NCBI GenBank assembly: GCA_039931775.1
Contig: JBDTRG010000098.1
Location: 18,816 to 82,815 of the forward strand
DNA length: 64,000 nucleotides
Direction: 5' to 3'
DNA from: CAIWHR01 sp039931775
Lineage (GTDB): Bacteria; Pseudomonadota; Gammaproteobacteria; Burkholderiales; Casimicrobiaceae
This document shows positions 37,159 through 46,386 of this stretch, in pieces (the first letter of the stretch is position 1; each line of letters begins with the position of its first letter). Below the pieces are notes generated by a model. The model saw nothing but the letters and a program-made list of their open reading frames with translations. It searched no databases and was not told the DNA's origin. Position numbers and translations under genes: made by a program.

Positions 37159-38124
37159 TCAAACGATCCGATAGTCCTCCCGTCGAATATTTTGCGCGAG
37201 CCGCAGACCGAATCGCCACATCGCGGTGTCCCACGGCGTAAATCGCGGAACCTGGAAGATATCGTCGCCCGACCGTGCCGCACCCCAGGCGGTCGAAACC
37301 GCACCACGGTACCCGGCCGCACGAACCATCCGGACGTGGTCGGCCAAATAGTCCTGGCCGGGTATGCCGTTCGGATAGGCGAACAGCCGTACGGCGGCGT
37401 CGATGATCTTTTCAAGCGCATTTTTTCCATCGACGATTTCCGTCTGGGCATCTTCCGCGCATTGGTTCAACAGGATGGGATGACTTACCGTGTGCGCCCC
37501 GATCTCCATGCCATGGCCATGCAACGCGCGAACCTCGGCATCCGTCATCATGAGACGGTCAGGGAGCGCGACTCCGGCCGATCGGGCGATCCGTTCTGCG
37601 GCTTTCAGCCGGTCCTCGCCAGGCAGGTATTTGACCTTTGCCAGAATGGAGGAGATGGCTTCCCGCTTTTCCGAAACGGCGGCAACCGGCATCTCGCTCA
37701 GGCCAACGTGTCCGAGATCCAGGGCCGCGCTCGACGTCAGCCGGATAGCCTCGATTATCGTGTCGTTCCACATCCTGCCGCCGTTCAGGTAGCCGCTCGC
37801 GACGAAGAACGTCGCGGTCAGTCCGAGATCCGCAAGGATCGGCAAGGCGACGGAATAGTTATCGGCATATCCATCGTCAAAGGTTATACATAGGGGCCGC
37901 TCCGGCAACGAACCCGATTCGAGGCGCTGGATTCCTTCCGAAAGCGATAGTACGTTGAAGCGGTCACGCACCCACTTCATTCGGGCCGCAAAGCTTTCCC
38001 GGTACTGTTCACTGGGGAAAAGAGCGTCTCGCGACTCCAGTACGCGATGAAAGATGAGCACGGTAAGGCGCCCACCAGATCCTGCCGGAGCCAAGCGACC
38101 GAACAGCGCCCGCCACGGACTCAT
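37159..38124 (-). CDS. Polysaccharide deacetylase (NodB domain)
   Basis: A 321-residue carbohydrate esterase family 4 protein. TFDDGYADN at about 81-89 holds the catalytic and metal aspartates, and GAHTVSHP holds the metal histidines. VLIFHRVLE near the start is typical of the family. No clear signal peptide is visible, so it may act in the cytoplasm or at the membrane on lipid-linked intermediates. It is distinct from the exosortase-associated deacetylase at 54760. The gaps on either side are short, and no promoter was recognised. Confidence 0.88.
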   Translation of the reverse strand: MSPWRALFGRLAPAGSGGRLTVLIFHRVLESRDALFPSEQYRESFAARMKWVRDRFNVLSLSEGIQRLESGSLPERPLCITFDDGYADNYSVALPILADLGLTATFFVASGYLNGGRMWNDTIIEAIRLTSSAALDLGHVGLSEMPVAAVSEKREAISSILAKVKYLPGEDRLKAAERIARSAGVALPDRLMMTDAEVRALHGHGMEIGAHTVSHPILLNQCAEDAQTEIVDGKNALEKIIDAAVRLFAYPNGIPGQDYLADHVRMVRAAGYRGAVSTAWGAARSGDDIFQVPRFTPWDTAMWRFGLRLAQNIRREDYRIV

Positions 38125-38258
38125 GAACGATTTGCGGGAGCGCCCGCCGCCTGCGCCAACGGCGGGAGTCGCGCAATGTCAGCGTCAGCGATCACGGCGC
38201 CGATCACCCAGTCTGATGCCGATCGTGCATCGAGCAACCGACCCGTGGCGGCCACGAT

Positions 38259-39560
38259 TCATTGCACGTGTTCAACGGAACCAAAACCGTGCGCAATCCC
38301 GCCCTTTTCGCGCGGCGCAACGGTTGGTGCGGACAGGAGGTGTTCCTGAAGCCAACGCTTGGTAAGAACAACCATCGCAAGGACGTCGTAGGGCAGGTCG
38401 AAATACGCCAGGCTCAAGAACGCGCCGCCGACCGCAAACCCCACCAGGCTCACCTGGCACATCGCGCCGAGATTCCGGCACCATTTCGTGTCCTCCGATT
38501 GACCGGCATTTCTCATCACCCAATTCGCCGATCGCCAAACAAAGGCCCCCATGAGAAGGAAGAGAAAGAGCCCGATAAAGCCCTGCTCACCGAGTACCTG
38601 GAAATAGATGCTGTGCGCCGCATGGATACTCAGCGGATCCGGGGCATATCGAGCAAAGACAGCCGAATTGTAGATATCGAATCCGCCCCCCATCACATTG
38701 TCCTTGGCGAGATTCCATGCCATCCACCAGGCATTGATCCGCCCCATCGCCGATGCATCCTGTTCGTAATTCGCGATCGTCCCCATTCGCACGTCCCACG
38801 CGTCAGACATCAGGCCGAGGACGAGAAAGCCGCCCAGAACGATGCCGACACCGAAGACGAGCTTGCGGGGACTCTTGATCCAAAGGTAGATCGCCATCGC
38901 CCCGATCGCCAGAAATGCGCCTCGGGATTGGCTGCCGAGCGCCGCCGTGGCGGTAAGGATCATTGCAGCGGCCCAACCCCATTTCATCCAGGTGTTCCGT
39001 GCTTCCAATTGGAGGAAACGCATCAGTGGAATCACCATGATGAGCGCCAGGGCGACCTCGTTGTTTCCGCCGATGAATCCCCCCGGCCCGTAGACTCGAT
39101 GCGTGCCGCCGGTCAGGATGGTGAAGATCCCGCCCTTGACGCCGTAGAATCCGAGCGAAATCACGACTACCCAGACAAGCAGCTCGATCTGCCGCCGGGA
39201 CTGGAGCAGCACCAGGGTGACAAGGATCATGACATCGATCTTCATCACCTTTGACCACATGTCGAAACTGCCTTCCAGCACAAATGAAAACGGATAGGTA
39301 ATCGTTACCCAAAACATGAACAGCGCCAGCACGACCACCTCGCGAGTGACCAGTAGTCGCCGCGGATCGGACGAAGTCAGCATCCCGATGAATGTCGACC
39401 CCGCGACCACGGCCGCCAAAGGCATCGTGGCTGCAGCCCAGGTATAGGCGTGCGGGTTCATCAAGCTCAGCCAAGTCCACGTGAGCACGCCCATCCACGG
39501 ATGCCGGAAGGCAAGTCCGCAGAGCACAATGATCAACGGAATGAAAACCAGGTCGCGCAT
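38259..39560 (-). CDS. Exosortase A-associated putative O-glycosylation ligase
   Basis: A 433-residue membrane protein with about 11-12 helices and the O-antigen-ligase pattern. KGGIFTILTGG, GGNNEVALALIM, LGSQSRGAFLA and a periplasmic AHSIYFQVLGEQGF loop with the conserved histidine are present. It resembles the ligase family found only with exosortase A, proposed to attach glycan to exported proteins. The ATG at 39560 begins MRDLVFIPLI as in relatives; the longer frame adds 14 polar residues. A strong sigma-54-type promoter lies about 160 bases upstream. Confidence 0.9.
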   Translation of the reverse strand: MRDLVFIPLIIVLCGLAFRHPWMGVLTWTWLSLMNPHAYTWAAATMPLAAVVAGSTFIGMLTSSDPRRLLVTREVVVLALFMFWVTITYPFSFVLEGSFDMWSKVMKIDVMILVTLVLLQSRRQIELLVWVVVISLGFYGVKGGIFTILTGGTHRVYGPGGFIGGNNEVALALIMVIPLMRFLQLEARNTWMKWGWAAAMILTATAALGSQSRGAFLAIGAMAIYLWIKSPRKLVFGVGIVLGGFLVLGLMSDAWDVRMGTIANYEQDASAMGRINAWWMAWNLAKDNVMGGGFDIYNSAVFARYAPDPLSIHAAHSIYFQVLGEQGFIGLFLFLLMGAFVWRSANWVMRNAGQSEDTKWCRNLGAMCQVSLVGFAVGGAFLSLAYFDLPYDVLAMVVLTKRWLQEHLLSAPTVAPREKGGIAHGFGSVEHVQ

Positions 39561-39718
39561 CGACGATCCAACTATTATCCGAGTACTGCCAACTCCAGGC
39601 ACATGACCACGACGGGACCGCCGACCTGCCTCGATCAGGCAAACCCGCCTACAAGATGAACCCTACAAGATCGGGGAGGTCGCGCCTAGTGCCTAGGAGC
39701 CCGCATCTTGCCTCATTG

Positions 39719-39735
39719 AGCAAATTCTGCGCCAG
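39719..39735 (-). promoter_or_regulatory. Sigma-54 promoter upstream of the O-ligase gene
   Basis: On the minus strand this reads CTGGCGCAGAATTTGCT, with GG and GC ten bases apart, a perfect TTGCT -12 element and one mismatch in the -24 half. The leader to the O-ligase ATG at 39560 would be about 150 bases. The same 286-base gap also serves the divergent acyltransferase gene, for which only a GATAAT-like -10 near 39815 was seen. Confidence 0.65.
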
Positions 39736-39846
39736 AGGATTCGAGCTTCCGATCGCCAGCTTTGTCGATCCGTTTCGACGCCCCGGGGTCGGGGCTCCGC
39801 GATCGCCGCGCTATAGGATAATGACGGCAGAAACCGGGACCAGGAA

Positions 39847-40956
39847 ATGCGCAAGGAATTCTCCATCTACCTCGATCTCATTCGCTTCCTTGCGGCGTGT
39901 CTCGTTGTCGTCTATCACTCGAACCTACGTGCCGTGGTCGAGCCGGTGTTGCCGGCGTCGAATTATGGGCACCCGGCGGTCATCGTGTTCTTCGTACTGT
40001 CGGGCTACGTCATCGCCTTCATCACCGACCGGAAGGAGAACACACCGGTCGAGTATTGGGCGAGCCGCCTTTCCCGCATTTATTCGTTGGCGATCCCGGC
40101 GATCCTGCTCTCGGTGATTCTGGACAACGTCGGCGAGCGCATCGAGCCGTCCTTCTACCAGGGTGCGACGACGCACGACTATGGCCTGCTGCGTGCGGCG
40201 ACGAGCTGGCTGTTCATCAACGAGATCTGGACCATCTCGATCACGGCCTTTTCGAACGTGCCGTATTGGTCGCTTTGTTACGAAATGTGGTACTACGTGA
40301 TGTTTTCGGTGCTGACGTTCATGAAGGGCGGACGGCGCGTTGCGGTTCTTGTTTTGATCGCCCTCTTTCTCGGCCCCAAGATTCTGCTGCTCGCGCCGCT
40401 GTGGTTTCTCGGCGTGGTCCTGTACCGGTGGAAGGCGCCCGAGCGGATGCCGGAGTGGCTCGGCTGGGTCTGCACGCTGGGATCGATCGTCGCCATCGTC
40501 CTGTTCGAGCACTTCGACCTTACCGATGTCCTTACCGACACCCTGAAGGCGGCGATTGGCGCCCAGGCGCTCAAGGAGTTGACGTTCTCGAAGTTCTTTC
40601 TCGGCGACTATCTGCTCGGCCCGATCGTGTACGTCAATTTCCTGGGCATGCGCCGGATCGCGCATCGCTTTTCCTGGCTCCTGCTCGGCGCGCAACGACC
40701 GATCAAGGCCTGCGCCGGGTACACGTTCTCCGCCTACATCTACCACCAGCCACTGATCCTGTTCTGGGCGGCGGTCATCAACGGATCCCCGAGCGGCTAT
40801 GCGTTCTACGCCGGCGTGATCAGCGCCACCGTCGCGAGCATCTGGATCCTCGGCTGGCTGACCGAGCAGCGGCGATTCTGGCTGCGCGAACAGCTGCGCA
40901 CCGAGTTGCCGAAGCTCGCGCGATTGCCGATCCTCCGTCGGCTCGGCGCGAGCTGA
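39847..40956 (+). CDS. Membrane acyltransferase, family 3 (OafA-like)
   Basis: A 369-residue integral membrane protein with about ten helices. DLIRFLAACLVVVYH places the family's catalytic His at residue 24, and VIVFFVLSGYVI and YWSLCYEMWYYV are further signature segments. These enzymes O-acetylate or O-acylate sugars of EPS, LPS or related glycans. The ATP-grasp gene follows in the same direction after 47 bases. The acyl donor and the acceptor are not determinable here. Confidence 0.92.
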   Translation: MRKEFSIYLDLIRFLAACLVVVYHSNLRAVVEPVLPASNYGHPAVIVFFVLSGYVIAFITDRKENTPVEYWASRLSRIYSLAIPAILLSVILDNVGERIEPSFYQGATTHDYGLLRAATSWLFINEIWTISITAFSNVPYWSLCYEMWYYVMFSVLTFMKGGRRVAVLVLIALFLGPKILLLAPLWFLGVVLYRWKAPERMPEWLGWVCTLGSIVAIVLFEHFDLTDVLTDTLKAAIGAQALKELTFSKFFLGDYLLGPIVYVNFLGMRRIAHRFSWLLLGAQRPIKACAGYTFSAYIYHQPLILFWAAVINGSPSGYAFYAGVISATVASIWILGWLTEQRRFWLREQLRTELPKLARLPILRRLGAS

Positions 40957-41003
40957 GCGGACCAAACGGAGCCGCGTTTCCGGATGTCGAAGCCGTTCGC
41001 CCG

Positions 41004-42221
41004 ATGAAGCCGTGCGTTCTGCTTCTTGGAATCGACACGCCGATCGGCCTCGCGATCGTACGGGAACTGGGGAAGCATGGCGTCGAAGTCCACGGAATCG
41101 GCCGGTCGCACGGCGCCCTGGCAAGCCACTCGCGCTTTCTTGCCGCGGCACACGTCCGCGCGCCCGCGGAGGAATTGTTGCAGCAGGTCGTGAGCCTCAC
41201 CGGTGCTCCCGAGCGCTGGATGCTGATGGCGATATCCGAAGGAGACATCGCCTGGGTCAATGCGCATCGCGAGGCGCTTCGTCCGCTGCGCTGCCTCGTT
41301 CCGTCCGCGCAGAGCATGATGCTTGCCACGGACAAGCGCCGGACCCTCGAGCTCGCGGCGGGCCTCGGGATCGCGGTGCCGCGCGCCTGGGACATACATT
41401 CGCCGGACGATTCCGCGCGCGTCGCCCGCGAATGCACGTTTCCGCTGGTCCTGAAATGGAGCGACCCCGCCGCGGTTTCCGGCGTGCTGGTGAGCCATGG
41501 CATCGAGCTCCTCAAGACCGAGTACTGCGATTCGCTCCCAGAACTCGACGCCGCACTGCGCCGATACGCGCCGCTCGGGCAATTTCCGATCGTTCAGGAA
41601 TACTGCGCCGGTCGTGGACTCGGGCAGTTCGTCTTCATGCATCGAGGCGAGCCGATTCGAACGTTCCAGCACCGGCGCCTGCACGAATGGCCTCCGGAAG
41701 GGGGCTTCTCGACGCTGTGCGAGAGCCTGCCCGCATCGGCTCACGCGCCGCTGATGGAAAGGTCGATCGCACTGCTGCGCAGCATGAATTGGGAAGGCGC
41801 CGCGATGGTCGAGTACCGATACGACGATGCAACGGGTCGTGCGGTGCTGATGGAGGTGAACGGGCGCTTCTGGGGCAGCCTGCCGTTGGCGGTTCACTGC
41901 GGCGCGGGCTTCTGCTGGCTGACGTATTCGGTTCTGGGCCTCGGGACGCTTCCGGTCCTTCCGGAGCCGCGATCCGATCTCCAGTGCCGCTTCGGCATTC
42001 CCGATCTCAAGCGCCTGCTGACGATCGTGTTTCGACCCGAGCGCATCCAGGATCGTACGTTGCGATTCGATCGCGCAGCGGAGCTCGCGGACTTTTTCGT
42101 CGGGATGGTCAGTCCGCGAATGCGCTATTTCGTCTGGCGGTTGGACGATCCACTCCCGTTCCTGATGGACGTATGGAACGGACTGAAAAAGATCGTGCGC
42201 GCTGGACGGCGAGGGGCCTAG
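41004..42221 (+). CDS. ATP-grasp carboxylate-amine ligase-like enzyme
   Basis: A 405-residue cytoplasmic ATP-grasp protein. A Rossmann-like opening (KPCVLLLGIDTPIGLAIVREL) is followed by the ATP-binding FPLVLKWSDPA, the VQEYCAGRGLGQFVF loop and the metal-binding EVNGRFWGSLPLA. The family joins a carboxylate to an amine or thiol through an acyl-phosphate. The start at 41004 fits the Rossmann strand; the long upstream frame is a shadow of the acyltransferase gene. It ends 19 bases before the convergent phosphatase gene. Confidence 0.82.
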   Translation: MKPCVLLLGIDTPIGLAIVRELGKHGVEVHGIGRSHGALASHSRFLAAAHVRAPAEELLQQVVSLTGAPERWMLMAISEGDIAWVNAHREALRPLRCLVPSAQSMMLATDKRRTLELAAGLGIAVPRAWDIHSPDDSARVARECTFPLVLKWSDPAAVSGVLVSHGIELLKTEYCDSLPELDAALRRYAPLGQFPIVQEYCAGRGLGQFVFMHRGEPIRTFQHRRLHEWPPEGGFSTLCESLPASAHAPLMERSIALLRSMNWEGAAMVEYRYDDATGRAVLMEVNGRFWGSLPLAVHCGAGFCWLTYSVLGLGTLPVLPEPRSDLQCRFGIPDLKRLLTIVFRPERIQDRTLRFDRAAELADFFVGMVSPRMRYFVWRLDDPLPFLMDVWNGLKKIVRAGRRGA

Positions 42222-42240
42222 CCGCCGCGCATCGCCTGCC

Positions 42241-42825
42241 TCAGTCCGAGACTTCGCGCGCCATGTCGGGCCGCCACCGCGAGACCAGGCCATGCACGCC
42301 GCTTTGGAGCGTTCGAAAGCACGTGGCGAAGTAGGCGTCGCTGTGCTCATACGGGTCATGAATGTGCGGGCGAAACGGCGTGGACCACAACCCGACGAGC
42401 GTGATCTGAACGCCGGGATCGGCGACGATCGACGAAAGCCGGCGCGCCTGTCGGACCTCCATCGTCGCCAGCAGATCGCCTGACCGAAATTCGAAATCGG
42501 CGATGTCCGTAACCCGATGCCGATCGAGGTCGATTCCGAATGCGGTCGCCGTCGCGATGGCCCTGGGGAACGCTCGCTCGCCGGTGGCCGCCTGGAGGCC
42601 GAAGGATGCCGTCGAAACGCCAGACCGACGCGCGACGAACTCGGCGAACGAACTGCGGCAAATGTTGCCTTGGCACACGAATACCAGACGCTCGACTTTC
42701 GAAAAGTCAATCGAAGCAAAACGCTTCAGCCGGCCCGCCCGAAATTCGGCGTTCGCGAGCCGCAGGCGGACCCAGCCTCTGAAGCTCGCGTACCGCGGTT
42801 CGATCCTGCGATCGATCGCGGACAT
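42241..42825 (-). CDS. Low-molecular-weight protein tyrosine phosphatase
   Basis: A 194-residue phosphatase. The P-loop CQGNICRSS contains nucleophile Cys51 and Arg57, and HDPYEHSD carries the general-acid aspartate. A non-canonical N-terminal segment of about 45 residues precedes the domain. Such enzymes dephosphorylate bacterial tyrosine autokinases, and the kinase encoded at the head of this run (59476-60453) is the obvious partner. It is the last gene of the 20-kb minus-strand run. TGATG overlaps the deacetylase stop with its ATG. Confidence 0.88.
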   Translation of the reverse strand: MSAIDRRIEPRYASFRGWVRLRLANAEFRAGRLKRFASIDFSKVERLVFVCQGNICRSSFAEFVARRSGVSTASFGLQAATGERAFPRAIATATAFGIDLDRHRVTDIADFEFRSGDLLATMEVRQARRLSSIVADPGVQITLVGLWSTPFRPHIHDPYEHSDAYFATCFRTLQSGVHGLVSRWRPDMAREVSD

Positions 42826-43856
42826 CACGCCCAGCGACCCTCGATCCGATTGAGCGCCTGCTCGGCGGTGCGGCCGATCGTCCGCCAGGCCGCCGAACGC
42901 AGGGTCGCGGGTTGGATTGCCGATTCGACTCGACGATCGACCGGAAGTCCGCCGAAGGTCGCGACATCGAGCCAACCGCGATTCGCCGCCAGAAACGCGC
43001 ACAGCGCCTCGAACCGGCGCGCGAGCCGCATATTTGCCTTGGCCGTCCCCCCTGATTCCGTCAATCGCTCCTTGTGAATGAACTCCGAGCTGTGCAGCAC
43101 GATTACGATCGAGTTCCAGCCCGCTGTCCACGCCGCGCGCAACAGCCATCGCATCTCGGCGATGGACGTCGCACAGACTTGCGTATGGCGAAGGTGATTC
43201 GCATAGTCTTCGAAACAGGAAACCGGGAACTCGTCGACCGAACCGAATCGCGCCGGTTGAACGAGAGGATCCGTCGCGGCGAGTCGACATGGCGATTCGC
43301 TGAAGGCCTGATTGTGGCTGCTGTCGAAGGCGATACCGATCTCCGCCAGCACATCCAGCGTTTCACGGCCCGCGCCGTAGCTACCAGCGCGAAACGCGCG
43401 CGGCGCGCTACCGCTTGCCGCTGTCAACGCCTGATGTGCACTTGTGACGATCGCCCGCTGTTCCGCCATTTCGTAGCCGGCGAGGGCCGGCCCGTACAGT
43501 TTCGGAAGGCCCTCCGCGTCGATATCCCCCAGCCACTCGGTGTGCACATGGAGCTGCACGTCCTGACCCGCATCGCGGACCAGCGCCACCGTGCTCGTGA
43601 GGCTTTCGTTGCCAACGGCGAGCGCATGCAGCGATTCGATGAAAAACGTCGCCCCCAGTTCGTGCGCCTGCAACGTCTCCAGGATGAACGGCAGGCCGTA
43701 GGATCGACCGGCCGTGCGCCCGAGGATGTAGAGGTCGTGCTCGCGCTCGATCGATTTGCGGCCGGCAGGCAGGGGCGTGCGCGGCCAGTTCCCGGACAGC
43801 GGCCAGAGCTCGGTGTCGACCGTGACAAACACGCGGAGGGGATCGCGCTCGGCCAT
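42825..43856 (-). CDS. Polysaccharide deacetylase-like protein
   Basis: A 343-residue protein with a NodB-like layout. VFVTVDTELWP supplies the first aspartate, VQLHVHTEW an H-x-H metal motif and FRAGSYG the motif-3 arginine. The canonical DDG is reduced to VDTE, so activity on N-acetyl groups is likely but not certain. The ATG at 43856 (TGATG with the upstream stop) is preferred to the GTG at 43859. It has no signal peptide and so probably acts before export. Confidence 0.75.
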   Translation of the reverse strand: MAERDPLRVFVTVDTELWPLSGNWPRTPLPAGRKSIEREHDLYILGRTAGRSYGLPFILETLQAHELGATFFIESLHALAVGNESLTSTVALVRDAGQDVQLHVHTEWLGDIDAEGLPKLYGPALAGYEMAEQRAIVTSAHQALTAASGSAPRAFRAGSYGAGRETLDVLAEIGIAFDSSHNQAFSESPCRLAATDPLVQPARFGSVDEFPVSCFEDYANHLRHTQVCATSIAEMRWLLRAAWTAGWNSIVIVLHSSEFIHKERLTESGGTAKANMRLARRFEALCAFLAANRGWLDVATFGGLPVDRRVESAIQPATLRSAAWRTIGRTAEQALNRIEGRWA

Positions 43857-45229
43857 CACCGGTCGATCGATGCCGGCATCGCCTGCACGTTGCTGACGAT
43901 GTACCGGAACTTTCCGGATTTTTCGGCCGGAACCTCGCGGACCAGCTCGACGTCGACCCTCACCCCCTGACCGAGCCGGCGTTTGAATCCCTCGACAATC
44001 CGGTGCGCCGAGTCATCGTGGTAATCCGGTCCCCGGACGACCAGGACGCGAGTGTGCTCGCGGCTCTCCTGGATGACCTTGAACGATTCGATTCCCGGTA
44101 GATCGCGGACGACGTAGACGAGCGCGAGCCCGTGCATCACCGTTCCGTCGTGAGCCACGACGAAGTCGGTGGTCCTTCCCTGGATCTCCTTAAGCATCGG
44201 CAGTCCACGCCCGCAGCTGCACGTACCGGCGTCGAGCACGCCGACGTCGCCTGTCCGGTACCGGATGAAGGGAAAGTCCCGGGTCGCGAGATGCGTGACG
44301 ACGATCTCGCCCGCCTCCCCCGGCCGGCTCGGCGCGCCATCGCGATCGATCGTTTCGACGATGATGTCCTCGGCGGTCAGATGCATGCCCCCGCTCGGGC
44401 ATTCGTGCGCGATGAATCCCGCGTCGCGCCCTCCGTATCCGTTGGCCACCGCGCAACCGAACACGCGGCCGATCACCTCGCGCTGGTCGTCATAGAGGCG
44501 CTCCGAGGTGACGAACGCGACGCGGATGCCGAGATCGTCCATCCTGAAGCGGCGGGTTTCGGCATGCCGCGCGATGAGCGCCAGCGACGACGGATATCCG
44601 AACAGCATCCTGGGTCGCCTTCGCCGGATGCGCGCGACGAACGCGTCGAGCGTGTCCGCCGACATCGCAAACGCGGGAAGGAGTTCGGTACGCAGGATCC
44701 GGTCGCGCAACAGGCGCACCCAGTCCTGCGCACCAAGCTCGATCGGCGACCCCCACACGACGAACTCCCGGTCGCCGATATCGACATTCCACCAGCGGGT
44801 CGCGCGCCACTTGGCGGCCACGTCGTGACTCACGCGCTCGGTGCCGATGTAGAAGATCAACGGCTCCCCGCTGGATCCGCCGGTGTTGAAGCGCGCGAGT
44901 CCGCGCGCATTTCCCGCCTTCATCCTCTCGGAATTTGCGCGTATTGCCGGCTTGGTCAGAAGCGGCAGCCGGCCGAGATCCGACGTCGAAGTCACCTCGC
45001 GTGCCGCGAACCCCGTCTGCCGAAAGAGATCGCGATAGTAGGGTACGTTCGTCTCGACGTCGGCGAGAAATCCGCGCAGCCTTTGCAATTGCAGTTCGCG
45101 CAACTCGTCGGCGCCCAACCATTGCGTCTTCTCGAGCGACCGCCGAACGGATACCGTCGTGTGTCCCTTGAGCCTTTCGTGGATCGGAAAGATCACGCTC
45201 GACGCCAGCGATGTATAGATTCTCGCCAT
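43856..45229 (-). CDS. PaaK-like adenylate-forming ligase
   Basis: A 457-residue relative of phenylacetate-CoA ligase and coenzyme F390 synthetase. FNTGGSSGEPL is the phosphate loop, GYGGRDAGFIAHEC the adenine-binding segment, and FIRYRTGDVG and CSCGRGLP follow as in the family. In EPS and capsule loci such proteins are thought to activate carboxylic groups for sugar decoration. It lies six bases after the glycosyltransferase gene stop (reading direction) and is coupled to the next gene by a one-base-level overlap. Confidence 0.85.
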   Translation of the reverse strand: MARIYTSLASSVIFPIHERLKGHTTVSVRRSLEKTQWLGADELRELQLQRLRGFLADVETNVPYYRDLFRQTGFAAREVTSTSDLGRLPLLTKPAIRANSERMKAGNARGLARFNTGGSSGEPLIFYIGTERVSHDVAAKWRATRWWNVDIGDREFVVWGSPIELGAQDWVRLLRDRILRTELLPAFAMSADTLDAFVARIRRRRPRMLFGYPSSLALIARHAETRRFRMDDLGIRVAFVTSERLYDDQREVIGRVFGCAVANGYGGRDAGFIAHECPSGGMHLTAEDIIVETIDRDGAPSRPGEAGEIVVTHLATRDFPFIRYRTGDVGVLDAGTCSCGRGLPMLKEIQGRTTDFVVAHDGTVMHGLALVYVVRDLPGIESFKVIQESREHTRVLVVRGPDYHDDSAHRIVEGFKRRLGQGVRVDVELVREVPAEKSGKFRYIVSNVQAMPASIDR

Positions 45230-45234
45230 GGCGA

Positions 45235-46386
45235 TCAGGCACTGTGCGCTGTGGTCGACGGTAGGTGTAGAACCGCCTGGTACAGCCTGCCCAGCGTATC
45301 CCGGACGCGCGGCCAGGTGTACCGCTGCACCTCCACCAGCGCTGCGCCCGCGAGCTTCGCGGCAAACTCCCGATCCTGCAACAGTCGAATGATCGCCGCG
45401 CCCATCTCCTCCGCGTTTCCCGCCGGCACGAGCAGCGCCGTGCGCTCGTGCGTCACAATATACGGAACGCCGCCGACGTTCGTGCTGACGATCGGCACCC
45501 CGCTCGCCATCGCTTCCAGGACCGAGTTCGGCATGTTGTCGACGCGGCTCGAGTTGAGTGCGACATCCGTCTCCCGATACCGCGCCGCCATCTGGTCGCG
45601 ATCCAGCCGGCCGGGAAACTCGACGGACGCCGCGATACCCAGCGTTCCGGCAAGGGACTTGAGGGCTCCTTCTTCCGGCCCCGAACCGGCGACGACCATC
45701 CGCGCGCCGGGAAAGGCCCGTTGCACGAGCGCAAAGGCCCGCAGCGCCGACGCGATGTCGTAGATCGGTTCGAGATTTCGCGCGACGAGAACGGTACGCT
45801 TCACCAGGCCGATCGACGGATGCAAGGGGCTGCGATCCATCGAGCGCGCATCCGACCCAGCCGCATCCGGGGGGCGGAACCGGGAGAGGTCGACGATGTT
45901 GGGTACGACGTGGCTGCCGATTCCAAACTCCGCGAACACCTTCTCGAGGAAACCGGAAGGCACCGCCAGCGCCGACGCGGCCGAAAGCGAGAGCCGAACC
46001 CAGCGTTCCGATTTCTCGAGGAATGCCCTGGCCTCTCCGCCTCGATAGTTGACGACGACGCGCCGGCCGCGCAGCCGCCCGATCCAGATCGCGGGGACCG
46101 CGAAAACGTGCCACGACCATCCGCTGTTCGCCATGACGTGGAGGATCTCGACCTTGCCGGCGGCGTTCCACAGACGCGCTGCGTATCCGCACAGCCGGAA
46201 CAGCGCCCGAAGTCCGCGAATACCGGCGACGAATTTCGGACGGTAAGCCGCATTGGTCTGAACCAGCAGCACGTCCGCGCCTTCACCGCGCAACAGATCC
46301 GCGAGCTGCTGCGTCTGGCCCGCCATCCCGCCCGCAGGGGGTGGCAGCGGGCCGACGATGGCGATGCGCAATCCTCGCCAGATCAT
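45235..46386 (-). CDS. Glycosyltransferase family 4
   Basis: A 383-residue GT-B retaining transferase. RIAIVGPLPPPAGGMAGQT opens the acceptor domain. VAGSGPEEGAL and the donor-site ENG-type motif, here DNMPNSVLEAMASGVPIVST with its conserved glutamate, lie in the C-terminal half. The ATG at 46386 overlaps the upstream stop by four bases (ATGA). Sugar specificity is unknown. It acts on the cytoplasmic face during repeat-unit assembly. Confidence 0.9.
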   Translation of the reverse strand: MIWRGLRIAIVGPLPPPAGGMAGQTQQLADLLRGEGADVLLVQTNAAYRPKFVAGIRGLRALFRLCGYAARLWNAAGKVEILHVMANSGWSWHVFAVPAIWIGRLRGRRVVVNYRGGEARAFLEKSERWVRLSLSAASALAVPSGFLEKVFAEFGIGSHVVPNIVDLSRFRPPDAAGSDARSMDRSPLHPSIGLVKRTVLVARNLEPIYDIASALRAFALVQRAFPGARMVVAGSGPEEGALKSLAGTLGIAASVEFPGRLDRDQMAARYRETDVALNSSRVDNMPNSVLEAMASGVPIVSTNVGGVPYIVTHERTALLVPAGNAEEMGAAIIRLLQDREFAAKLAGAALVEVQRYTWPRVRDTLGRLYQAVLHLPSTTAHSA